In this document: positions 36,701 to 48,700 of the stretch, piece by piece
How the letters are laid out: every line of letters starts with the position of its first letter
How positions within the stretch are numbered: position 1 is the stretch's first letter
Assembly: GCF_000224145.3 (NCBI RefSeq)
Contig: NW_004190423.2
Span: 127,494-191,493 of the forward strand
Length of the DNA: 64,000 nt
Direction of reading: 5' to 3'
DNA from: Ciona intestinalis
Taxonomy: Eukaryota; Chordata; Ascidiacea; Phlebobranchia; Cionidae
Position numbers and translations under genes: made by a program
Notes under the pieces: model-generated
Told to the model about the DNA's origin: nothing
What the model saw: only the letters and a program-made list of their open reading frames with translations
Database searches by the model: none

Positions 36701-39700
36701 TTGTACATATCAACATACTCTTGCACCTGATTGGTGGAGTTGTCGCGCTTGGATGCACAACCAGGAGCAAAATGAGGAGAGAGGAGAGGAGAAGAGGAGG
36801 GAGTGAGAATGAGATGTTGGAGAATGTTACGAGCTTCGTTCGGGGAACGAACGATAAACGACTGGGGGGTAATATGGGTTAGTATATCATAGAGCAGGGT
36901 TTTTGAACTTTTAATGGGTTTTCACTATAAAAAGATGATGTTACTTAAAAGTTCTGGAATATTTGGAGTAAAGTGACCTAATCAGTAACTTAGTAACTTA
37001 GTCATATAGAATATAAATACCCCAGCTACCTAGTATAGATATACATCTCCAACTCAACAGTGAGCATGAGGTGTATGAAGCCACCATGTATGGTGTGCAA
37101 CACCCGTGTATTAAACCCCTTGGTTTCCCACCTCGAGGATCAACATGAAAGTATCCTAACTTAACAGTGAGCATGGGGTGTATGAAGCCACCATGTATGG
37201 TATGCAACACCCGTGTATTAAACCCCTTGATTTCCCACCTCGAGGATAAACATGAAAGTATCCTAACTTGACAGTGAGCATGGGGTGTATGAAGCCACCA
37301 TGTATGGTGTGCAACACTTGTGTATTAAACCCGATATACAAAACAACCCACCTGGCCCAGCATCTCCACACAGTTAGACAGTAGATGTTTCACTGGGTTG
37401 CAAGATTTACAGCCTTCTGTGAATAACTGGGCCAACATATAGAATAACTGGCAACCAGATGATGCAATGGAACTGGGGTTAAGTAGTTAATAAAATTCAT
37501 TAACTAATTCAATTATAATAACAAAGTTATTGAACAACTTTAAACCACACAAGCCAAAGTAAATTGCATTCTGTGGTATAATGTAACTAGTAGGGCAGAA
37601 ATAGTGAATTTCATAAAACTGTAAGCACGTGTTATTTAAATAAATATTCAATACTAATGGACGATAACATTGAACAAATCAAGCACTGTTTGGACAGGAT
37701 CATTAAGTCAGAACAAAAATGACATCAAAATTATAAAAAACACACAATTTAACAGAAATTATTCTCATTTTGGGAGCCATTACTGCCGAAGGTACTGCTA
37801 CAATAAGTTTTATTTGGAAACAACCACAGTTTAGACTAAACATCACCAACCTTTTTAAGTCCTGATTAAAAGTTGGGTTTTTCAAGTTATTCTCCAGAGC
37901 CCTGATCACACTTTCCAAGTGCAATGAAGCGTAACATAACTCGGAACAAAATTCTTCTGCTACAAAATCTGACACTGACTTAGATTGCTTCTTTCTGTTG
38001 TTAAGAATATGAATGAATGTAGTTGATGTATATGTATATAATAATGAAGTTTTCTATATGTGATTGTTGCACAAGGAAGTAGACAGTAAGGATAAACATG
38101 TATATTTGATCTCATTGCATTCTATAATTCAGTTTCACATAGCGGGACAACGAAAGTCGTTAAAACAAGGGTGTTTTGTTTCATACACCTCGTACCCGCT
38201 TACAAGTTACTACGTATGTAACTTATTTACCCTCGAATGGCGGGGCAACGACAGTCGTTACAACACAGGTGTTCTGTTTCATACACCCTATGCCCACTTA
38301 TGAGTTACCACGTATGTAACTTATTTATCCTCGAATGGCGGGGTAACGACAGTCGTTATAACACAGGTGTTCTGTTTCATACACCCTATGCCCACTTATG
38401 AGCTACCACGTATGTAACTTATTTATCCTCGCATGGCGGGGAAACGACAGTCGTTATAACACGGGTGTTCCGTTTCATACACCTCGTGCCCGCTTATACC
38501 AATGTTTTGTCTGCCATATCGCGATAAATATCTTATACCTGGTATCAACAACAGTAGAATAACTCAACCACACCTGTTTGCTTTGATCTTTGCAGCAACT
38601 TGTTCATTCAATGTTTTCTCACGAAACACAAGTTCGATTTGCCCAGCACCTGCACATTTGTGACCAGGGCTAAATGATGATTGGCATTCGATGTTCATTA
38701 GTAAGCTGGTGTCCTGGGGGGTTAACAGGGGTGATATGGGGTTATTAGGGGTAACCTCTGGGTTAACCTACCTTTAAATAATACAACTTGTTCAGTGTTG
38801 CCAGATATTCTTTGTCCATCCCCTGGTGTTTGGTTGCCATGGAAACATGTGTTGCCGCAAATTTCGTCACAACTTTGATATCCTGGGTATAATGTTTCTA
38901 TGTTATGCAATGATCAATCATTGCCATAAATAATGAATATAATTTATAAATTTAATCTTTGGGCAACTGCTTCAGCCTCAACAATAAACTTTTGTTGGTA
39001 ATAATGCTGCTATGTAAGGTGTTTTGATGACATATTGTTTTAAAACAAACCATAAATGTAAAAAAGTAATTAATTTTTAACATTTTGAAGCTGTATTTTG
39101 ACTTAAACTTATTACGCATGTAAATATTTCGTCAATGAGAACCAAACTAGTTAATTAGGTGTATATAATTCTAAAAGAGAACTGGCTTTAGTTTAATACA
39201 AAATAGAAGTAATTTCCCACAATTACTTAACTAATCACTCACCTGTTCAACAGCCAGCTTGACGGATTCAAAATCATAAATAGATGAAACATCATTAACA
39301 GCCACAGGTGGCGATAGAGGGTTATGTATATTGGGGAGTGGGTGGGGAGCTTCGTATTGATCTAATAGTTGGTCGATCCTCTCACGATGGTTGGATGGGG
39401 TGTGCTGTGGGGTGGGCGGTATATACCGTTGTGTTTCATGCACCATATGTGTATTAATGGATGTACTGTGAGAAAAACACTACTAGAAACAGGGCACTAC
39501 TGTATACAGTGGCGCAGCCAGGGGGTTTAGGGTATCGCGACCCCCCCTTTTAAACCCAAAAAAAAGTTATGAAAAAAAAATTTAAAATTTTTTTGATTAA
39601 AACCCCCTCACCTTGTTTTTTGCGCCACTGACTGTATATATGGGTGTAGTGGCAGGTAACGACAGGAGTTACGTCAGAGTTCTCTAGCCTAAATCCTAGG

Positions 39701-42700
39701 TTCTCTAGCTACGACGTTTCATGGTAANNNNNNNNNNNNNNNNNNNNNNNNNNNNNNNNNNNNNNNNNNNNNNNNNNNNNNNNNNNNNNNNNNNNNNNNN
39801 NNNNNNNNNNNNNNNNNNNNNNNNNNNNNNNNNNNNNNNNNNNNNNNNNNNNNNNNNNNNNNNNNNNNNNNNNNNNNNNNNNNNNNNNNNNNNNNNNNNN
39901 NNNNNNNNNNNNNNNNNNNNNNNNNNNNNNNNNNNNNNNNNNNNNNNNNNNNNNNNNNNNNNNNNNNNNNNNNNNNNNNNNNNNNNNNNNNNNNNNNNNN
40001 NNNNNNNNNNNNNNNNNNNNNNNNNNNNNNNNNNNNNNNNNNNNNNNNNNNNNNNNNNNNNNNNNNNNNNNNNNNNNNNNNNNNNNNNNNNNNNNNNNNN
40101 NNNNNNNNNNNNNNNNNNNNNNNNNNNNNNNNNNNNNNNNNNNNNNNNNNNNNNNNNNNNNNNNNNNNNNNNNNNNNNNNNNNNNNNNNNNNNNNNNNNN
40201 NNNNNNNNNNNNNNNNNNNNNNNNNNNCTAACTCTGGCCTAAATCCCAGGTCCCATGGTGTGCCTCACCATAGAGCTCACCCTTATAGAATAGACTACAT
40301 ATATATAAAAAAAAAAATATTAAATATATATTCAGCATATATTTAATAAGATTAAGATCATATTACAGTCTAGTCAGTTAGCACCCTGGGTGTTGGGGTA
40401 ATAAACCTACATCTAATGCTAAATATGTGTGGTTATTCTACAATATTACAAACCTTTTAACTTGGCAATCATCTAGATTAAGCTTAAGGTCCCTGGTCCT
40501 TAGTTTAGATAGCAGATCTGCATTATATTGGTTGGGCAGGGAAGGTAGGTATAGATCTTGTTCATGTACTTTAGGTTCTTCTAACCAGAGTTTAAAAGTA
40601 TGGAAGATCTTTATTAATCTGTGGATGTAAGTGCGCTATGTTAGATGATGGTAGGTATGCAGAAAGTATATTTAAGTTTCTGCTTGATCACTGATTAGCT
40701 AAACAGTGTACAAGTGAAATATGAAGTGGTATCCAGAAAGTATATTTAACGATTCTCCGCTATTCAATGATCGGCTTATCCGTGTTTTTGACGTAAATTA
40801 TGCCGGCAAGGAAATTTGATCAATGATCAGGGTTAATTATACTTTCTGCATACCACTCCGATTATTTATATTTTTATAAAGCGTGGCATCATATGTTGCA
40901 GCAACCCTGTTTTAAGCTTAAACAGATTTTACCCTGCTGTTAAATCCAAACCAGCTAAAGTACATTGCATTCACCACATCAGTAAATAATGACATAAGCC
41001 ACACTTTTCTTCAAATAAGTTTTACTTGTAGCGTGTTTTAACGACTGTAGTTTTGCTGTGAATTTCCTTCTCTTTGTTGTTTTAACTAATTTAATCTTTG
41101 TTATCGTATTCATACAAATAAAAATTGCCCCTTCATCAACAAAACAGTCTAGACTTAGAGATATTTTTGTTTTAATTCATTTAGCGTATTGAATTTCTTT
41201 GTAAACTCGGCAGCGTATTTGATATAAACCTACACTGGGCAACTCTCCCTGTCTTATCCTTCCCTTCTCTTAATTCGTTTAATTAGACCACCACTAACCT
41301 GTTATGCCTAGCTTTCCCATCTTCCCCACCCGTCCCATTTTCCCCACCCCTCCCACTAGACACCTCACCATGGTGGAACTCTGTGGTGGATTGGAGTCGT
41401 GATCGTAACTTGTTGTATAAAGGAAGGGATGGAACAGATTCAAAGAACCTGGGTGTTGATTGGTAAAATATAATGTGCTTATATAAGTTTATAGGCTAAA
41501 TTATAGTAGAGTGGGTTAAGATCCTATAACATGACAAAAATATGTTTTAACCACAATATGCGGGTTTTAACAAATGTCGTTTTGTCGCTTTATTCAGACC
41601 CTTTTAATCTTGGCTACCCTAATCGAATTTATTTCCAAAGACACTAAACTTTAAAACAAGGGGAGGCAGGGATAGTTAGACACACAATCCTGTGAAACAA
41701 ATCCAACTTATTGGTTGTAATGTTTACTAGAAGTTAATGATATAAGATATCTATGTCACCTGTAACCGAGACTGCTACCGCCATCTAGTGGAAACGACAC
41801 AAAACGAAGGAAAAAGTTGAGCCAGATCAATTCTAACACCGGGTGGGAGTAGGGAGTGTGGAGGGCTAACTCACCCCACCTAGTGTTGAGAATATTAAAC
41901 GTTATTTTTAGCGTAAAAATAATTTTTCGAAAAAAATCTCAATATTTTGTTTTAAAAATACTTAAGTGTCGTTCAAATACAACTTAACTTATATAAACAC
42001 CTGTGAAAAGTGGTGCAACCAATTCAAGGTTGTTGTTTTGTTGACACTTCGTAAAACTAGCTGTCAAAAATACTAAAGTGTCGGTCAAATGCAACTTAAC
42101 TTATATAAACACCTGTGAAAAGTGTTGCAACCAATTCAAGGTTATTGTTTTGTTGACACTTTGTAAAACTAGCTGTCAAAATACCATATAAACATTATAT
42201 GCCAATCCAATATANNNNNNNNNNNNNNNNNNNNNNNNNNNNNNNNNNNNNNNNNNNNNNNNNNAAAGAACTGGGTGTTGATTGGTAAAATATAATGTGC
42301 TTATATAAGTTTATAGGCATTAAATTATAGTAGAGTGGGTCAAGATCCTATAACATGACAAAAAATGTTTTAACCACAATATGCGGGTTTTAACAAATGT
42401 CGTTTTGTCGCTACATCCAGTCTTTCGGCCCATTACTCCAGTAATTAAACCTTTTTAATCTTAGCTCCCCTAATCGAATTTATTACTATTACCAAAGACA
42501 CTAAATTTTTAAAACAAGGGGAGGCAGGAATAGTTAGACACACAATCCTGCGAGACAAATCTAACTTATTGGTTGTAATGTTTACTAGAAGGTAATGATA
42601 TAAGATATCTATGTCACCTGTAACCGAGACTGCTACCGCCATCTAGTGGAAACGACACAAAACGTAAGAAAAAGTTGAGCCAGATCAATTCCAACACTGG

Positions 42701-45700
42701 GTGGGAGTAGGGAGTGTGGAGGGCTAACTCACCCCACCTAGTGGTGAGAATATTAAACGTTATTTTTAGCGTAAAAATAATTTATAAAAAAATCTCATTA
42801 TTTTGTTTTAAAAATACCTAAGTGTCGGTCAAATACAACTTAACTTAACTAAAACACCTGTGAAAGGTGGTGCAACCAATTCAAGGTTATTGTTTTGTTG
42901 ACACTTCGTAAAACTAGCTGTCAAAAATACCAAATTAAACATTATATGCCAATATAAAACCTTAACATTATAAACCACCCACCTATAAAGGGTAAGCGAC
43001 AATATAGTTGGATTATGCGACAACTTGAGTTTGTTCACCGATTTCTTCAACGCTGTTTCTACCGACATTTTGCGATCACTTCGCAAATTCGATAAAATCG
43101 TTGCCCAGAGTTTGCAGTCATCTTCGTACCTAAAAATATAGTGAAAAAGCTTTACTTTAAACCATCGGGTGAAATGTATGGAGACAGCTTAACAGTGGAT
43201 AACTTTACAGTATTTTGAATAAAGTTAGAATTCAAATAAACGGCAACAGTTATACTTTAAACTTAAAGGTACAACAGATTTTACCCAGCTGTTAGGTGCC
43301 TATCATATTTCTTCCTTTGAAAAAAGTGGTATAGATATATTTTAAACTACATAATTGGAGAGATTTGGTGAGTTGTAGCTTTTTACCCCGCTATTTGTAG
43401 CAAACTATCTGGTGAAGTATAGGTAGCTTAACAGTAAATAAAACCAACAGTCATCTTCATAAAGTTTTACTTTAACTATCAGGTAAATTGTACAGACAGC
43501 TTACCAGTAAATAAGGTCCATGATTTGGCCAAAATATTTTGTATTTACTATGTATATATATGCGGCAAATATCAGCTATGTTTTAAAAACATGATCTCTA
43601 TAATTCTTACCTTGTCTCCGCTTCAATGCACACGTAAGCGAAATAAATGATGTCATCCTTTATGACATATGGTAGAAACGACAATGGCCATTGTTGGTTG
43701 CCCCCGGTTACCATGCTTAGCAACGACGACACGACAGATTTATGGTTGCCATGGTTACGATGGTTGCTATGCAACATCAAGTGGATGTAACTCTCGTAGA
43801 ACTGTGTTCTGTAGGGAGGATATATGGGGGTGAGATAATGTACTAAACATTGGGTGTAACTTTGGGGGAAAATAGGAGGTTTAGATAAATTTGCGCAAAA
43901 TAGGCAACGCAAAGATAAAGTAAGTTACATTCATTTATTCATTGTAAAAACCCTTTGGGTGTATGAAAAGTATAACTGTTGTCCCCAAAAAAACGATGTA
44001 TATAGGGATTAAATAAATAATAACCACAAGAAATGGGTATGTAAGTTGCAAAACCCACCTAAATTCCAGCAGAGATCTATCTCCAATCTGATTGGCGGAT
44101 TTGAATAAATAATCCACCAATAAGCAAAGATCATCATCTTTAAACCAACCAATGATAGTAAGGATCATTTTTAACCAATAGGAAATGATCTTTACTTTGT
44201 CTTCCTCTTGTGGTGCTGGGAGGGAAAGTTACGATTTGTCAAGTTATGAGTACTAAGGTATAATGGTTACCGTTTAAAATTAACTTATGGCCTCTCCTAA
44301 CTAACATCTCGTAACTAACAATCTGTTTGGCTGAGAAATACATTGTTTATAAATTGTTAGGATAACATTCTATGTTTAACAGCATTATTGTTTGTTTATC
44401 TAAATTCCCCGGTTAGCAAAAATATGATTCCCAGAAAATTGAGTATCGTATCATTTCAAAAGTGAAAACATAACTTACTCCTCTCCCAACAACGACTTTA
44501 ATCACAATTCTAAATGTTATGACCCTTATTATCATACACATATATGCTTGAAACCACTGACAGCACACTTAATGTCCAACCATTCATACATACAACACGC
44601 ACCTTCAACTACTTGGTTCTGTACAACAGAGCACAACAACACAGCATATGGGTGGTGGGGTGTGTCTTGTAGTATAAGGTTAGTCAGGCCAGATATAACA
44701 CTGTTATGTTGGTGGACCACTGTACGGAGTATCTCTGTGAACCTGGTGGTGTAAATGTGTTTTGTAAGAAAGAACAAACAAAGAAATATCTACACCCAGC
44801 GTTGTTTAGCGCAGGTCAGTGTAGATATTTCTTTGTTTGTTCTTTTAAGCGACGTTTACACTACAGCGTAGCTCGCCTCGGTGTAAAAAGAACAAACATA
44901 GAAATATCTACACCCAGTGTTGTTCAGCGCAGGTCAGCGTATTTATCCTCTTCTTTGTTTGTGGTAAGCGACTTTTACAAGAGTGAGGGTTAAAAAAGTT
45001 TGAAATACTTCTATACATAAGTATGCATCTGTATAAACACACATACAGTAAAATCACACTTAAAAGAAGGAACAAAAAATAACTATGCTGAAATGGCATA
45101 CACCACGCATTCTATGTTCTCTATATGGGTGAGGTCAACAGATTAAAACCAGAGTTGGCCTATCACCACAAAACACTACACCAACAACATATAACCTCCA
45201 AACTCACTTTTGGTTCTCAGCTAAATTAATGTTGGATCGCTGAAACATCGGTACGACGAAATACAAGCAACTCAATACTGCCCTCATGTGACCAGATGAT
45301 GCAAGGTGGTGTAGACACTCGAGGCCCTCGTGAAGGAATGAGTCCTTGCTGTAGATATCATATATTTAGATATAGATATTATTCTAGCTGTGTGTCCTTG
45401 GGCAAGACACTTAATGGCAATTGCTCCAACCCAGTGGTCACTAATGGGTTGTCCAAATTGTCAGCCATACATAAAAAATAAAATAAACAATCACCCACAA
45501 AGTTACATACGTGGTAACTCATAAGCAGGCACAAAGTGTATGAAACAGAACACCCGTGTTATAACGACTGTGCCAATCAAAATAAATATATGATATTTAT
45601 GTCCAATAAGATGTCTATGTCCCACCTGTCTCCCAACCTCGTCATAGCAACAGCGATGTATGAGGCCATCGTGTGGTGGTCCTTAGTGGCTTGCAGTAGG

Positions 45701-48700
45701 GGTAGTAAGGTGGGGTCGTTGTTCATGTCCGGGGTAGGGGTGTCAGGGGTGTCTGTATAGGGGTGTAAATCAGGTTTGTATTGTATGGTATAGATATATA
45801 TAGGGGGAATAACCCAAATCTGACTTGTTGTAGGGGTGGGGGAGGTAGGGATGTCTGTATGTATAGGAGGATACAATAGAACAACCACCATAGTAGTAAT
45901 ATCAGGGGTTTTTGTGTAGGAGGTATATGATCCTGGGTCAACAACATAGACCCGAATGGATTGGGTCAACTTGGACAATAGCTCTACAACTTATACTACT
46001 TGCTTGCATATAAAAGTATGAATGAATAAAAGTCCTTTATCCTTGCATGGCAGAGCAAAAATACATTTCTATTTTCATAGGTCACCACAAGCAACATATA
46101 AAGTAACTAATATTTAACTAATTAGCCACTAATTAATAAATTACCGCATAATTTATTCTTAGGATCTGTCCAAACTCTTCGATGAAGTTTTAGCTTCAAT
46201 AAAACCTCCCAACTCCATGCTGTCACCTTGTGGTCGATGGATTGAGGGGTAAGACGAACCGCTGATGCAACTTTTGACACCTGGGGGTTGAAGGTTATGA
46301 AAGGTCAAAGTTTGGTTGTAGAATTATGAATAAAGCTTTACTAAAAGATGAGTGATAAGATCTAAGACAGTTGGCAAATTATCCAATTGAAGCAACATTT
46401 TGCTCAAAACAAATATGCATCAGTACCGAGCATTGAACCGGGTATCTTTTAGTTACCATACATGAACCACTGTGTAAAGGCACCAGATTTAGGAAACAAA
46501 TTCATGATGGCCTAGTACAAACTTAAACACATCATACACCCTACTTACAGACAATAATTGTAACTAAACGTTAATATAAACTATATTATTACTTTTACAC
46601 ACATATATATATATATACATATATATCGACACTACCCAAACACACACATATATACCTCAGTACCTCAAAAACTTATATATGTATATATACACACCGCACA
46701 CAAACACACACAAATATACACACCACACAACTTACATGGTCGATACTCTTAACCACAATCCCTGATTGTATCCGATCTTGCTCAAGTTTAACGTTCGTCT
46801 CCAATATTAACATAGATATCTTATAATGAACCTCTAGTGGTAGGAATAAGTGGCCGTCGTCGCGATAACCAAAGTTTAAACCCTGCGTGGGGTAAGATTG
46901 GGGTTATGTTACTGTAATTTTAAGACACAGAATATGGCCTTGAAACTTTGGCATTTTAAAACCACAATTGACAAAAATTGCCAGAACATCCTTTTACTTT
47001 TAAAAATTTGCATTATTGGGTAAATTAAATAGCTTAGCTTTAAAAACAAAACATTTGGATATGCTAATTGAGTAAACCTGATGAAGTCTCTCTGCATGGC
47101 AGAAAAAACATTGGTTTAAATTAAATTAAAGGGTAAGTTGTGTGCCAGGTGAAAATATATTTTGCCTGGCAGCAACAACAGCAGAATAACAAATTTACAT
47201 TCAGAACAACTACAAAACCAACTTCATTAATTAGTTACCAACCTGTAAAACCATCTTTGCGAGTTTGAACTCCGTTGAGGTGATGGGGTTACCTAGCAAC
47301 CACACGCGTAGCAACTCGAGGTCACATGACAATGGTTGCCATGACGAATAAGGAAGGTCGCTAAGCGAGTATACGACGGTGGACATGAATTGGTCTGGAA
47401 TAAAATGTTTTAATAAGACAGAGTAAATTATATACCCATTATACTGTTATAATTTGAACCCAAATACCTTACGGTTCTAGCCTTGAACCCAATACCCTAC
47501 GGTTACAATGCAAGCGCCTAAACCACTGAGCCATGGTGTCAGACTGTTATAAATATGAACTTCGTCATTCTCATTACTAATTACTATACTAGATTTGGGT
47601 TAGTGGGCCAAACCTAGCCTAAACTCCAGGTCCTTGAGGACATCACCCACATAGAATGTTGTACTAGAATATTATGTATCATATAATCAATGAAACATCA
47701 ATCAATATATATACGAGCCCCTTACCCATATTATGAAATACATATTGTACAAGCATAGATATAACATATGGATGACGATAGGCAACCGAACATAACAACT
47801 CCCGTCCGGTCTTGCTACAAATGTCACGAGTCATGCGATATACAAACGATACCTGCAAATATATGGGTTGAATAAAACAAAATGAAATAAAGTTTCCAAT
47901 TTTTCCAGTTCAATAAATGTGTTAAAATACATTCAGTTAATGTGGTACTGTAGCGGTTGCATAATGGTTTATTGCCAGTGGTAAACTAAGAGGGTGAGTG
48001 AACGCGAGACGCGGTATTTATAGGGCAGATAATCGTAGGAAAAAGGCACGTGTGGTATAACTTGCATATTCTATTCTATATGGGTTTTATATATTTCAGT
48101 GGGCTTATTACCGTTATACATTACATTCCATGAAATTTTATAGTTGCCCAATTAAAAACTCCATAAACCACTTCCTACCTTAAAAATATCAACGGCAATA
48201 GTTTCCACCAAATGCTTCTCAGTAGTTGGTCTAGCTTGTGCAAGGTTGGCAAACGCAGTGAGTAAGTAAACGATCTCATTTGCTGGCATGGTGGATAATT
48301 GCTCTTCAAATGCTAACTTTGTGTCGGGGTCTATAGATACCATATATGTAGGTATAGATATCATATATTTGTACATAGAAATAATATAATTAAATCTAAA
48401 CATATTGTAATGATGTATAGAAATAATACTATGTGTGAAATGAATAAAAAGTTATTAACTTTAATCCTCGCATGGTATGACAACGACAGTCGTTATAACA
48501 CAGGTGTTCTGTTTCATACACCTCGTGCCCGCTTACGAGTTACCACGCATTTAACTTATTTATCCTCGTATGACGGGGCAACGACAGTCGTTATAACACG
48601 GGTGTTCTGTTCCATACACCTCGTGCCCGCTTACGAGTTACCACGTATGTAACTTATTTATCCTCGCATGACGGGGCATAACAGTCATTATAACACGGGT

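Larger units (their letters stand above)
33242..40618 (-). other. EPG5: EPG5 exon coordinates, block 3
   Basis: Exons: 40454-40618, (one expected in the 39728-40227 gap), 39243-39465, 38772-38882, 38574-38713, 37851-37994, 37352-37472, 36631-36861, 35807-35934, 35376-35515, 34530-34731, 34017-34232, 33242-33334. Phases agree throughout. The stretch between 41369 and 40618 needs one more exon (entry phase 1, exit phase 2) that I could not place; a G-rich open segment at about 41302-41358 is a weak candidate with the wrong exit phase. Confidence 0.88.

Noticed and set aside
39721..40242. 173-codon ORF
   Set aside because: Consists almost wholly of N.
41302..41358. G-rich candidate EPG5 exon between 41369 and 40618
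   Set aside because: Borders are acceptable but exit phase does not fit the next exon, and the sequence resembles the GGGAAGATGGGA repeat family.
47476..47550. Functional tRNA gene
   Set aside because: A and B boxes are recognisable but stems do not pair well and several related copies share a SINE body.
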